From NCBI RefSeq assembly GCF_014650675.1, contig NZ_BMVK01000017.1, positions 124,001 through 188,000 of the forward strand: a DNA stretch of 64,000 nt. The letters are read 5' to 3'. The stretch is from Streptomyces anulatus. GTDB taxonomy: Bacteria > Actinomycetota > Actinomycetes > Streptomycetales > Streptomycetaceae. Under the pieces are notes generated by a model, which saw only the letters and a list, made by a program, of their open reading frames with translations, was not told where the DNA came from and did not search any database. Position numbers and translations under genes: made by a program. Below, one piece after another: positions 33,374-41,952 of the stretch; the first letter of the stretch is position 1, and every line of letters starts with the position of its first letter.

Positions 33374-34105
33374 ATGAGTGACTTCTTCTCCCTCCTCGTC
33401 GAGGAGTTCCCCCGGGTCCGCTCGGGCCTGTGGGTGACGCTTCAGGCCACGGTCCTGGGCGCGCTGCTGGCCGGGGTCCTGGCCTTCGCGCTCGGCCTGA
33501 TGGCGGGCAGCCGGCTGCTCCTGGCCCGGGGGTTCTCCCGGGTGGTCGTGGAGTTCTTCCGGGGCACCTCCCTCTACATCCAGCTGTTCTGGCTCTACTA
33601 CGCGATGCCGCTGCTGACCGGCTACGAACTGACCCCGGTCGTCTGCGGCGTGGTCGCGTTCGGCCTCAACTTCGGTGCCTACGGGGCCGAGGTGGTGCGG
33701 GGCGCGGTCAACTCCGTGCCGCGCGGCCAGTACGAGGCGGCCATCGCGCTCAACCTGAGTCCGACCAGGCGGCTGTGGAAGGTGATCCTGCCGCAGGCCT
33801 GGGTGCAGATGATCCCCTCCTTCACCAACCTGTTGATCCAGCTGCTGAAGGCGACCCCGCTGCTGTGGCTGATCTCCGCCGCCGATCTGATGACGGTGAT
33901 CCAGCAGCTGCGCGACCGTACCGGTGAGACCCTCACCGCCTATCTGACGCTGCTGGCCGCCTACTTCGTCCTGGCGTACGCGCTGACGATGCTGATGAAT
34001 CTGCTGGAGCGGAGCGCCAAGCGGCGACTCGGCCTGGACACCGGCGCGAAGAGCCTGTTCAAGAGCCGCAGCGCGTCCACGACCGCCGTGGGAGGTACCC
34101 GGTGA
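33374..34105 (+). CDS. ehuC: Ectoine/amino-acid ABC permease (EhuC-like)
   Basis: A 243-residue HisMQ-type permease. Membrane spans start at LWVTLQATVLGALLAGVLAF. The family motif EFFRGTSLYIQLFW and the EAA loop EAAIALNLSPTRRLWKVILP are present. It overlaps ehuD by four bases (GTGA). It forms the channel with EhuD. Confidence 0.85.
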   Translation: MSDFFSLLVEEFPRVRSGLWVTLQATVLGALLAGVLAFALGLMAGSRLLLARGFSRVVVEFFRGTSLYIQLFWLYYAMPLLTGYELTPVVCGVVAFGLNFGAYGAEVVRGAVNSVPRGQYEAAIALNLSPTRRLWKVILPQAWVQMIPSFTNLLIQLLKATPLLWLISAADLMTVIQQLRDRTGETLTAYLTLLAAYFVLAYALTMLMNLLERSAKRRLGLDTGAKSLFKSRSASTTAVGGTR

Positions 34106-34743
34106 ACGGCTTCGACTGGAACGCCGTCGGGGAGTCCCTGCCCCTCCTCCTGGAGGGGTTCAAGGTCACCCTGCTCGCCACGGTGCTCGGCACCCTGGTG
34201 GCGGCCGTGCTGGGGCTGGCCGTCGCGATGGCCGGGCGCGCGCCCAGCAAGTTCGTGACGGTCCCGGTGCGGCTCGTCACGGAGTTCGTCCGCTCCACCC
34301 CGCTGCTGGTCCAACTGGTGGGTGCGGCTGCCCTGTTCAACACGGTGGAGCCGCTGTACATCGGCATCACCGTGCTGGGCGTCCACTACGCCGCGTACAC
34401 CTCCGAGGTCTACCGGGCGGGGATCGACGGTGTGCCGAAGGGCCAGTGGGAGGCGTGCCGCGCGCTGTCGCTGTCGCCCCGGCGCACCTGGCAGGCCGTG
34501 ATCCTGCCGCAGGCGGTGCGCAACGTGCTGCCCGCGCTCGGGAACTACGCGATCTCGATGTTCAAGGAGACGCCGTTCCTCGCCGTGATCACAGTGCAGG
34601 AGATGGTCTTCGAGGCCCGGAAGTACGGGGCCGAGCAGTTCGCGTACACCGAGGTGTTCACCCTCGCCGGCCTGATCTTCCTGGTCGCGAGCTACCCCAC
34701 GTCGCTGTTGATGAGAAAGCTGGAGAAGCGCCTTGGCCACTGA
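34102..34743 (+). CDS. ehuD: Ectoine/amino-acid ABC permease (EhuD-like)
   Basis: 213 residues, the second HisMQ-type permease. Motifs are EFVRSTPLLVQLVG and an EAA-type loop EACRALSLSPRRTWQAVILP. The GTG start overlaps the ehuC stop, and its own stop overlaps ehuA by 11 bp, so all four subunits are translationally coupled. Confidence 0.85.
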   Translation: MNGFDWNAVGESLPLLLEGFKVTLLATVLGTLVAAVLGLAVAMAGRAPSKFVTVPVRLVTEFVRSTPLLVQLVGAAALFNTVEPLYIGITVLGVHYAAYTSEVYRAGIDGVPKGQWEACRALSLSPRRTWQAVILPQAVRNVLPALGNYAISMFKETPFLAVITVQEMVFEARKYGAEQFAYTEVFTLAGLIFLVASYPTSLLMRKLEKRLGH

Positions 34744-35590
34744 ACCCCTCCCCCTGAAGAAGACGGAGTCGCCGGGGCCGGCCGGAGCCCCCGAGGACGC
34801 CGTCCCGGCCACCGGGCGCACGGGTGAGCCGCTGGTGCGCTTCGACAAGGTGGTGAAGCGCTACGGCGACCATGTGGTGCTGGACGAGCTGGACTTCACC
34901 GTGGACCGCGGTGAGCACGTCACCCTGATCGGGCCCAGCGGCTCGGGCAAGACCACGATCCTGCGGCTGCTGATGACGCTGGAGAAGGTCAGCGGCGGGG
35001 TCATCTGGGTCAACGGCTCGCCGCTGACCCACGTCCGCGCCCCGGACGGTTCACTGAGGCCCGCGGGCGAGAAGCAGCTGCGCGAGTCCCGGAAGAAGAT
35101 CGGGATGGTCTTCCAGCAGTTCAACCTCTTCCCGAACATGAAGGTGATCGAGAACATCACCGAGGCCCCGGTCAGCGTGCTCGGCAAGAGCCGCGAGGAG
35201 GCCGAGGTGCGGGCACGGGAACTGCTGGACCTGGTCGGGCTCTCCGCGAAGGTCGACGCCCACCCCTCGCAGCTCTCCGGCGGCCAGCAGCAGCGGGTCG
35301 CCATCGCCCGCGCCCTCGCGATGGAGCCGGAGATCCTGCTCCTGGACGAGGTGACGTCGGCGCTCGACCCGGAGCTGGTGGCGGGCGTGCTGGAGCTGCT
35401 GGGGGACATCGCCCGGAACACCGACATCACCATGCTCTGCGTGACCCACGAGATGAACTTCGCCCGGGACGTCTCGGAGAAGGTGCTGATGTTCGACGCG
35501 GGACGGGTCGTGGAGTCCGGATCCCCGGAAAAAATCTTCTCCGATCCGTCACACGAACGTACGCGCGAGTTCCTCAACGCGGTGCTGTGA
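34733..35590 (+). CDS. ehuA: Ectoine/amino-acid ABC importer ATPase (EhuA-like)
   Basis: A 285-residue polar-amino-acid ABC ATPase. Walker A GPSGSGKTT, Q-loop GMVFQQFNLFPNM, signature LSGGQQQRVAIARALA, Walker B ILLLDEVTSALD and the switch His in CVTHEM are all intact. The start codon is TTG 34733 with GGAGAAG just upstream, and an unusual low-complexity N-terminus of about 35 residues precedes the fold. It powers EhuC-EhuD. Confidence 0.9.
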   Translation: MATEPLPLKKTESPGPAGAPEDAVPATGRTGEPLVRFDKVVKRYGDHVVLDELDFTVDRGEHVTLIGPSGSGKTTILRLLMTLEKVSGGVIWVNGSPLTHVRAPDGSLRPAGEKQLRESRKKIGMVFQQFNLFPNMKVIENITEAPVSVLGKSREEAEVRARELLDLVGLSAKVDAHPSQLSGGQQQRVAIARALAMEPEILLLDEVTSALDPELVAGVLELLGDIARNTDITMLCVTHEMNFARDVSEKVLMFDAGRVVESGSPEKIFSDPSHERTREFLNAVL

Positions 35591-35619
35591 CCTCGCAGTT
35601 GCGGTTCCGCCCATGACGG

Positions 35620-35631
35620 TGGCATATGCCA
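35620..35631. promoter_or_regulatory. 12-bp perfect palindrome upstream of the IclR gene
   Basis: TGGCATATGCCA, AT-centred in very GC-rich DNA, 127 bp before the IclR-type regulator start. It could be its operator; no second copy was found in the window. Confidence 0.3.
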
Positions 35632-35634
35632 GGC

Positions 35635-35669
35635 GGGTGCGCCCCAGATGACAGCTCCGGGGCGCGCCC
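35635..35669 (+). terminator. Terminator-like hairpin after ehuA
   Basis: An 11-bp stem with one G-T pair (GGGTGCGCCCC / GGGGCGCGCCC) 44 bases after the ehuA stop; no T-tract. Confidence 0.5.
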
Positions 35670-35757
35670 ACCGACCCGTCAACTGCCGCCCCGCAGGGGC
35701 GTTCCGGCGGCTATCGTGGGGCGAAAGCTTGCGGTCACAACCTGGTAGGGGGACACC

Positions 35758-36516
35758 GTGGCGTTGAAGCCCGAGCCGACCGCGCCGTTCCACTCGGTGC
35801 AGTACGCCCTGCGCGTGCTCGAAACGGTTTCCAAGCACGGCAACGGTGTGACCGATGCCCAGATCTCCCGCGAGACGGGGCTGCCGACCGGCCACCTCGC
35901 CTCCCTGCTTCTCACGCTGCGCCGCGAGGGATATGTGGAGCAGGTCAGCGACGGCGCGTACGTCATCGGCGCCTCGTTGCTGCTGCTCGGCTCCGGGGCG
36001 GCCCGCCGCCAGGCCCTGGAGGACCGTCTCCAGCACACCCTGTCCGAGCTGCGCGACTCCGTCGGCGCGGCGGTCTATCTCAGCCGCTATGTCGACGGCG
36101 AGGTCAGCGTGACGCAGGTCGCGGACGGACCGCTGACACCGGCGGTCAACGAATGGGTGGACTTCCGCTCCTCCGCGCACGCCAGCGCGGTCGGCAAGTG
36201 CCTGCTGGCCCAGCTCGACCACGACGGGCGGCGCGACCACATCTCCCGGCACCGGACGGCCCGGCTCACCTCCCGGACGATCACCAACGAGAAGATCCTC
36301 TTCTCCCAGCTGGACGCCCAGTCCGCCACGGTCCCGGTGCTGGATCTCCAGGAGTACGCGGTGGGCACCGTCTGCGCGGCCGTGCCGCTGACGGCCGGAT
36401 CCGCAGCGGGCTGCCTCGCCCTGTCGCTGCCGATCGAGGACGCGCACCGGCTGCGGGCGGCGGCCGAGACCCTCAGCCGCCGGGCGGCGCCGGTTCTGCT
36501 GTCGCTCGCGCTGTAG
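35758..36516 (+). CDS. IclR-family transcriptional regulator
   Basis: 252 residues. The N-terminal winged helix is VQYALRVLETVSKHGNGVT with recognition region ISRETGLPTGHLASLL. The C-terminal IclR effector domain contains HASAVGKCLLAQL and the late VPVLDLQEYAVGTVCAAVP. The GTG start is at 35758. It sits on the same strand after the ehu operon behind a hairpin, so it may regulate that operon, but it probably has its own promoter. Confidence 0.85.
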   Translation: MALKPEPTAPFHSVQYALRVLETVSKHGNGVTDAQISRETGLPTGHLASLLLTLRREGYVEQVSDGAYVIGASLLLLGSGAARRQALEDRLQHTLSELRDSVGAAVYLSRYVDGEVSVTQVADGPLTPAVNEWVDFRSSAHASAVGKCLLAQLDHDGRRDHISRHRTARLTSRTITNEKILFSQLDAQSATVPVLDLQEYAVGTVCAAVPLTAGSAAGCLALSLPIEDAHRLRAAAETLSRRAAPVLLSLAL

Positions 36517-36556
36517 CGGCCGGGGGCCGGTGCGCACGGGCGGTAGCGTCACCGCC

Positions 36557-37129
36557 ATGTACGCACCCATACCCGCGCTGAACCTCCTCAAGGAGTTCGA
36601 GGACGGCGTCGAGGACTACTTCGCGCCCGGCTTCGAGCTGATCGCCTTCGGCGAGGACGACGGCGGCTACCCGCAGCTCTCCGACCGGATCCGGCCCTTC
36701 GCCCAGGCCACCGGCTCCGGCTCGACGTACGCGATCTGGCTGCTGGACGACCGCGCCGACCTCGCCACGCTGCCCGTGCTCCTCCTGGGGGACGAGGGAG
36801 GCGTCCATGTCGTCGCCCGCGACCTGCCCGAGCTGCTGCGGGTCCTCGCCTCCGGCCGGTCCCCGATGTGCGACTGGGACGGCGTGGACTACTACGACGA
36901 GCGCGAGGAGGAGGACGGGGACGCAGGGGACGGGGACGCAGGGGACGGATACGACCCCTGCCCGGAGAACCCCGCTTTCCGGGCCTGGCTGCGCGACCGT
37001 TTCGGCCTGGAGGCCGCCGAGGACCCCAATGCGGTCGTCCGTGCGGCCGGGGCCGAGCTGGGGGACGCCTTCGCCGCCTGGATCGGCCCGCTCGTCCCGG
37101 ACGCGGTGGCCGCCCGCGGGACGGCGTAG
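36557..37129 (+). CDS. SMI1/KNR4 (SUKH)-family protein
   Basis: 190 residues. The N-terminal half has the SUKH pattern: NLLKEFEDGVEDYFAPGFEL, PFAQATGSGSTYAIWLLDD, then VLLLGDEGGVHVVARDLPEL. The acidic insert EEEDGDAGDGDAGDGYD is encoded by a duplicated GGGACGCAGGGGAC run. SUKH proteins are often immunity factors to polymorphic toxins, but no toxin gene is adjacent. ATG 36557 is 40 bases after the IclR stop. Confidence 0.75.
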   Translation: MYAPIPALNLLKEFEDGVEDYFAPGFELIAFGEDDGGYPQLSDRIRPFAQATGSGSTYAIWLLDDRADLATLPVLLLGDEGGVHVVARDLPELLRVLASGRSPMCDWDGVDYYDEREEEDGDAGDGDAGDGYDPCPENPAFRAWLRDRFGLEAAEDPNAVVRAAGAELGDAFAAWIGPLVPDAVAARGTA

Positions 37130-37230
37130 GCGGGGCCCGGGCGGGCCCGGCCTCCCGGGGCCCGGAGGGCGGGGCTGCGAGGGGTGTCATCAGCACTCTT
37201 CCGGACCAGGTATTATTTTCGAGTCAGCAG

Positions 37231-37304
37231 GCGCCGTTAGCTCAGTTGGTTAGAGCAGCTGACTCTTAATCAGCGGGTCCGGGGTTCGAGTCCCTGACGG
37301 CGCA
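37231..37304 (+). tRNA. tRNA-Lys (anticodon CTT), copy 2
   Basis: 74 nt, identical to the copies at 25207 and 43438. TATTAT at about 37211-37216 is a good -10 element. CCA is not encoded. Confidence 0.97.
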
Positions 37305-37309
37305 CGACA

Positions 37310-37350
37310 CGCAGTGGCGGTCTTCTTCACGAAGGCCGCCACTGCGCTTT
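37310..37350 (+). terminator. Terminator after tRNA-Lys copy 2
   Basis: A perfect 11-bp stem CGCAGTGGCGG / CCGCCACTGCG followed by CTTTT. Confidence 0.85.
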
Positions 37351-37356
37351 TCCCCC

Positions 37357-39009
37357 TCACACCGCTCTGCCGTGCTCCTCGTACCGGGCCAGCAGGGCGG
37401 CGAGCCCCTCGGCGTCCAGCGGTGCGTACGAGCCGTCGCCGTACCGGTCCCACCAGACCGGGCCGGGGCAGCGGAAGCCCGCCCGGCACAGCGCCACCCG
37501 GTGGATCTTGTTCGTCGCGGTGACCGGCATCCGGTCGAGGATCCGGACGAACCGGGGGGCCATCTTCGTCCCCAGGTCCGGCTGGGCCCGCAGGAACGCG
37601 GCGAAGGCCGCCGGGTCGAAGGCCGCGCCCGCCCGGAGGGCCAGGGCGGCCATCACCTGGTCGCCGGTGACCGGGTCCGGGACCGCGTAGACAGCGGTGG
37701 CGGCAGCCTGCTCCCAGCGGGCCAGGATGTGCTCGATCGTCGCGGCGGCCAGGTTCTCGCTGTCCACGCGGAGCCGGTCGTCGGTGCGGCCGGCGAAGTA
37801 GAGGAAGCCGTCGGCGTCCCGGTAGAAGAGGTCCCCGGTCCAGTACCAGCCGCCGCGGGCCCGCTCCGCGTCCGCCTCCGGGTTGCGCCAGTAGCCCTCG
37901 AAGGGCGTCGGGCCCCGGTTGACCAGCTCGCCGATGGCCTCGTCCCCGTTGAGCAGCCGCCCGCCCGGGCCGAAGCGGGCCGGGGCCCGCTCCTCACCGC
38001 TGTCCGGGTCGACGACGGCGAGATCGTCGGCGGGGGCGGCCCGGCCGATCGCGCCCGGTGGGGTGCCGGGGGTGCGCTGGATGGCGGCGCCGCCCTCGGA
38101 GGAGCCGTATCCCTCGACGAGCCGCACCCCGAACCGCTCCCGGAACCGGGCCGCGTCCACCGCGCCGGCCTCGGTCCCGAAGCCCAGGCGCAGCGGGTGG
38201 TCCCGGTCGTCGGGGTGCTCGGGGGTGGCCAGCAGATACTGCACGGCCCGCCCGACGTAGGTGAAGTACGTCGCCCCGTAGGCGCGTACGTCGTCGAGGA
38301 AGGCCGAGGCGGAGAAGCGGGGGCGCAGCGCTATCGCGGCTCCGGCGGCGAGTGCGGGGGCCCAGTCGGCGAGCACCGCGTTGCCGTGGAACATCGGCAT
38401 GCAGATGTAGTGGACGTCGTCCGGCCGTACGCCGAAGTGTCCGGCGAGGGACGCGCCGGCCCCGGCAAGCCGGCCCTGGGTGCAGATCGCGGCCTTGGGC
38501 GCGCCGGTGGAGCCGGAGGTGAAGTAGAGGAGCATGCGGCTGTCGGCGCCGACCGGGGCGACGACGGCGTCGCCGGGCCGGGCGCCCGCGTAGGGGGCGA
38601 GCAGGGCGGCGTACGCCTCGGTGTCGGTGACCAGGACCCGTACGCCGGGCAGCTCCAGTCCGTCGAGGAGCGGCAGGTGGGTGCGCTCGGTGATCAGGAC
38701 CGGGGCTTCGGTGTGCAGGATGTCGCGGGCCAGCTCGGGGCCGCGCCGGGTCGGGTTGATCCCCGCGACGGCGGCCCCGGCCAGGGCCGCCGCGCTGAGC
38801 CACAGCGGGAATTCGGGGGTGTTGTCGAGCAGTACGCCGAGATGCGGCTCACCGCCTCGCGGAAGGAGGTCCGCGAGGAGCGCCGCCCGTGCGGCGGCGC
38901 CCTCGACCACCTGGTGATGACTGAGCACGGTGGGGCCGTGCTTCAGGGCGGGCCGGTGGTCACCCCATTGACGTCGTACGAGCTCCGCGACGGTGCCGGT
39001 ACTTCTCAT
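37357..39009 (-). CDS. Acyl-CoA synthetase / FadD-type AMP-forming ligase
   Basis: 550 residues of the ANL superfamily. The P-loop is LLYFTSGSTGAPKAA; other motifs are GYGSSEGGA, GWYWTGDLFY and GRTDDRLRVDSENL. The catalytic C-terminal lysine is in TATNKIHRVAL. The pattern resembles the FATP/very-long-chain acyl-CoA synthetases. It would activate a fatty or aromatic acid to its CoA thioester. It is convergent with tRNA-Lys copy 2 and ends just beyond that terminator; no pathway partner lies beside it. Confidence 0.88.
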   Translation of the reverse strand: MRSTGTVAELVRRQWGDHRPALKHGPTVLSHHQVVEGAAARAALLADLLPRGGEPHLGVLLDNTPEFPLWLSAAALAGAAVAGINPTRRGPELARDILHTEAPVLITERTHLPLLDGLELPGVRVLVTDTEAYAALLAPYAGARPGDAVVAPVGADSRMLLYFTSGSTGAPKAAICTQGRLAGAGASLAGHFGVRPDDVHYICMPMFHGNAVLADWAPALAAGAAIALRPRFSASAFLDDVRAYGATYFTYVGRAVQYLLATPEHPDDRDHPLRLGFGTEAGAVDAARFRERFGVRLVEGYGSSEGGAAIQRTPGTPPGAIGRAAPADDLAVVDPDSGEERAPARFGPGGRLLNGDEAIGELVNRGPTPFEGYWRNPEADAERARGGWYWTGDLFYRDADGFLYFAGRTDDRLRVDSENLAAATIEHILARWEQAAATAVYAVPDPVTGDQVMAALALRAGAAFDPAAFAAFLRAQPDLGTKMAPRFVRILDRMPVTATNKIHRVALCRAGFRCPGPVWWDRYGDGSYAPLDAEGLAALLARYEEHGRAV

Positions 39010-39035
39010 GGCGCCGCACGATAACTGAAAGAGCG

Positions 39036-39626
39036 TCAGAACTTAATGTCGGAGCAGGCGTAGAACGCGTTCTGGGTGTCCGCCACGTTCCACACCGCGA
39101 GGACGATGTGCTTGCCGCTCTTCTGGGTGGGGATCGTGCCCTGGTGGGTCAGCGTGGCCGGCGGCTGCTGGTTCCCGTAGGGCACGGTCATGAAGGGCTG
39201 CGATTCGAGCGCGGCCCGGGTGAGCGGCTTGGTGGAGTCCCAGCCGTCCTTGGTGATGTAGTAGCGGAAGTCGCTGGTGGAGTGGCGGGCGGTGAACTGC
39301 CAGCGGAAGCTGTAACCCTGCCCGCCGGTGACCTGGGTGGCGGGCCAGTTGCCGCCACGCGGGTCGTCGAGCTGGGCGAACTGCCCGTTGCCGCCGGAGC
39401 AGATCTTGCCGTCCGCCGGTCCTGCCGCCGGGAAGCCCTTGAGCCCCTCGACGCTCTGCGGCTCCCACTGGATGTTGCCGCAACCGGTCACCGTGCCGTT
39501 GGCACAGAGCTTCTGACGGCTGATCGGGGAGTCCGTGTAGCCGTGGCTGCTGGCGCTCGTGGTCGCGAGCACCGAGACGCCCGCTATCGCCAGACCGATC
39601 ACGGCCGCGCTTGCCTTTTTCCGCAT
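39036..39626 (-). CDS. lpmP: AA10 lytic polysaccharide monooxygenase (chitin-binding type; LpmP-like)
   Basis: 196 residues: a secretion signal, then mature protein beginning HGYTDSPISRQ. His28 becomes the N-terminal copper ligand of the histidine brace. The second His ligand is probably in QFTARHSTSDF. C-terminal VLAVWNVADTQNAFYACSDIKF-like ending is typical of Streptomyces chitin-active AA10 proteins. It oxidatively cleaves or binds crystalline polysaccharide. Its place beside the cslA-glxA-cslZ region matches the S. coelicolor LPMO linked to tip-glycan deposition (symbol from memory). A DasR-type site lies about 100 bp upstream, tying it to N-acetylglucosamine control. Confidence 0.85.
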   Translation of the reverse strand: MRKKASAAVIGLAIAGVSVLATTSASSHGYTDSPISRQKLCANGTVTGCGNIQWEPQSVEGLKGFPAAGPADGKICSGGNGQFAQLDDPRGGNWPATQVTGGQGYSFRWQFTARHSTSDFRYYITKDGWDSTKPLTRAALESQPFMTVPYGNQQPPATLTHQGTIPTQKSGKHIVLAVWNVADTQNAFYACSDIKF

Positions 39627-39727
39627 GGGCTGTCGCTCCTCTAGAACGTGGGGGAGGTTCCATGAGCATTGCTCGACTGCTGCGCGCTTGGTACGTGGTG
39701 CGTGGTGCTGTGCATGCGAGGTACTGC

Positions 39728-39737
39728 GGTCTAGACC
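39728..39737. promoter_or_regulatory. DasR (dre)-type operator core upstream of the LPMO gene
   Basis: GGTCTAGACC, the perfect 10-bp core of the DasR box (full consensus ACTGGTCTAGACCACT), 102 bp before the LPMO start; the outer bases do not match. A related half (TCCAGACCA) lies at 39770-39778. Confidence 0.65.
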
Positions 39738-39877
39738 AAGTCTTAGATTATTGACGCGGCGTGAACATGTCCAGACCAATGAGCGTCGTATTCCAGCGGG
39801 TGGACGGACCGCCCCCGGACCGTCCCCACGCTTCCCTCGTGCCTCGCCCGGCACTCCCCCGGCACTCCCCCGGGGCC

Positions 39878-41923
39878 TCAGGCCCCGTCTCCTCCCCCGC
39901 TGCGGCCGGTGTAGAAAGCGACCGTCAAGTCCTTGACGAGCGCCTTGCGTTCGTAGTCGTCGAGTTCGACGATGCCGCGCGTGGTGAGCCGGTTGACCGT
40001 GTCGTCGACCGCGTCCACCACGGAGGTGAGCACGCTGTCCCGGTGCTTGGAGTCGATCGCGGCGATCCGTCGCCGCTGCATCGCCGCCGCGACCTCGGGG
40101 GCGTACTCGATGCCGGTCGGCTGCGCCGAGTACACCTCCACGCCCACGGGTTCGCAGTCCGCCTTCAGCATCCGGGTCAGCGCGTCGCCGACCGCCTCCG
40201 CGTCGCGCAGGCTCGGGGCGTCCTCGTGGAACGCGTCGGCGGGCAGCTGCGAGAGGACCCGGGCCATCGCGGCCTCGACCTGGGCGCTCAGGTACGCCTC
40301 GTGGTCCTCGATGCCGAGGACGGCCCGGACCGTGTCCTTGATCCGCCACACCACGAGGACGACCACGCGCAGCGCGGTGCCGTTCGCGTCGACGGCGGGC
40401 AGCGGCTCGCTGCGCCAGTGCCGCAGCCGTACGTCGACGCGGCGGCGCAGCAGCAGGGGCGAGACCCAGACGAGGCCGGTGCGCCGGACGCTGCCCCGGT
40501 AGTCGCCGAAGAGCGTCAGCACCCACGCGTACCCGACCCGTCCCCGGCCGAGGCCGCCGAGCGCGAGGAGCACCACGGTGGCGAGGAGGGCGAGCAGGGC
40601 CCAGGCGCCGAAGCCGACGCCGAGGTCGGCCCGGGGGGTGAGACCGACGGCCGTCTGCCAGGTGGCGGGCAGTGCGCCGCGCCACCACAGGACGGCCAGC
40701 CCGCCGGTGATTCCGGCCGCGCCGACGAGGAGGGCGGCGTAGCCGGGCAGGGCGGGGCCGGGGCGTTCGGCGAGGCGGGGGTCGGCGACCGGGGCGGGCC
40801 GGGTCGGCGGCTGGACCCGCGTCTGCGGCGAACGCGGCACGGGGGGCCGCCGGGTGGCGGGCGAGCGGTCCCCGGTGGCGGGGCGGCGGACGACGGCCGC
40901 GGGCAGCACCGCGGCGGCGCCCGGCTCGGCCGGCTCCTGGTCGTCGCGGAAGAGGAGGTGTACGGGGATGGAGGCGGTGGTCTCGTTGGCGATGACGGAG
41001 TGGCGGCGGCCGGGGTACGCGGGCGTCGCGGCGGTCGGGGACGTGGGGACGGGCAGGGACACCGGTACGGAGAACGTGGCGGAGGCGGCCCGGTCGCCGG
41101 GGGCCAGGTCCAGGACGAGGTCCAGCTCGGTGTCGGGCCCGGGGCCGTCGACGGATCCCCTCGCGGGAGCGCCCTCGGGCCCGTGTCCGGCCGGGGCCTT
41201 CCGGGCGGGGCCCTTCCCGGGCTCCGGCTCGGCCCCGTAGGACGGATGCGGGGTCCACTCCGCCGAGGGTTCCGTCCTCGAACGCCGGACGGGCTTGAGG
41301 TGGAGGTTCCCGTCGAGCGGCACGGGGCGCGCGGGGGCGGGGCGGCCGCCGCCGGGACCGCCGGGCGCGGGGCGGCCGTCGGAGGCGGCGGTCGGAGTCG
41401 GCCCGGCCGATCGGCCGTCCGGGGCGGGGCGGCCGGAGGCCGGCCGCTCACCGGCGCGGGCATCCCCGGCGCGGCCGTCGTCGGCGGCGGCCGGGGTCGG
41501 CCCGGTCGTTCGGCGGTCCGGGGCGGAGCCCAGATGGAGGCTCACGTTCGGGGGCTCCGGGGATCCGGCCCTAGGGGGCGCGGGCGGGACCTTGCCGGCC
41601 TCGGCAGGGTCCCGGTCCGCACGGCCGAACAGCGGCGGAAGCCCGGCGTCCGGCCCGGGCTTCGCGTCGGGCCCGGGCTCGGATGCGGACGCGGGCACGG
41701 GCTTCGCGTCGGGCTCGGATGTGGGCCCGGGCTCGGCGGCCGGTCGCGGCGCACGCTCACGATCCGGCGTCGGGGTCCTGTCGACGGCGGGGCCGAAGAG
41801 CGGGGGCGGGCTTCCCCTGCCCGGCGGGTCGAAGAGGGACGGCGGGAGCTGGTCGTCCAGGGAGTGGGGGCTGGGGGTGGGGGTGGAGCTGGTCCGGGGG
41901 GTCTGGTCGTCGTTGGGGGTCAC
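39878..41923 (-). CDS. SPFH/band-7 membrane protein with long disordered N-terminus
   Basis: About 681 residues. The first 400 are Pro/Ala/Gly/Arg-rich and disordered. Two membrane spans follow (AALLVGAAGITGGLAVLWW and FGAWALLALLATVVLLALGG). An SPFH domain comes next: FGDYRGSVRRTGLVWVSPL, VDVRLRHWRSEPLPAVDANG, then VVVLVVWRIKDTVRAVLG. Flotillin-like scaffolds organise membrane domains; linkage suggests a role at the tip-glycan site. GTG 41923 has AAGGA ten bases upstream; GTG 41956, overlapping the previous stop, is the alternative. A dispersed 28-bp repeat is embedded in frame at 41268-41295 and encodes KPVRRSRTEP. Confidence 0.78.
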   Translation of the reverse strand: MTPNDDQTPRTSSTPTPSPHSLDDQLPPSLFDPPGRGSPPPLFGPAVDRTPTPDRERAPRPAAEPGPTSEPDAKPVPASASEPGPDAKPGPDAGLPPLFGRADRDPAEAGKVPPAPPRAGSPEPPNVSLHLGSAPDRRTTGPTPAAADDGRAGDARAGERPASGRPAPDGRSAGPTPTAASDGRPAPGGPGGGRPAPARPVPLDGNLHLKPVRRSRTEPSAEWTPHPSYGAEPEPGKGPARKAPAGHGPEGAPARGSVDGPGPDTELDLVLDLAPGDRAASATFSVPVSLPVPTSPTAATPAYPGRRHSVIANETTASIPVHLLFRDDQEPAEPGAAAVLPAAVVRRPATGDRSPATRRPPVPRSPQTRVQPPTRPAPVADPRLAERPGPALPGYAALLVGAAGITGGLAVLWWRGALPATWQTAVGLTPRADLGVGFGAWALLALLATVVLLALGGLGRGRVGYAWVLTLFGDYRGSVRRTGLVWVSPLLLRRRVDVRLRHWRSEPLPAVDANGTALRVVVLVVWRIKDTVRAVLGIEDHEAYLSAQVEAAMARVLSQLPADAFHEDAPSLRDAEAVGDALTRMLKADCEPVGVEVYSAQPTGIEYAPEVAAAMQRRRIAAIDSKHRDSVLTSVVDAVDDTVNRLTTRGIVELDDYERKALVKDLTVAFYTGRSGGGDGA
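41268..41295 (-). repeat. Dispersed 28-bp repeat inside the SPFH coding region
   Basis: 27 of 28 bases match the repeat copy at 17733-17760. It is read in frame within the disordered N-terminal region. Confidence 0.8.
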
Positions 41924-41952
41924 CGGTTCCCGATTCCTTTCCGTCACGTCCG

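Noticed and set aside
36557..37129. SUKH protein as evidence for a toxin-immunity locus
   Set aside because: No polymorphic toxin, secretion or additional immunity gene is adjacent; an isolated SUKH protein is common in Streptomyces.
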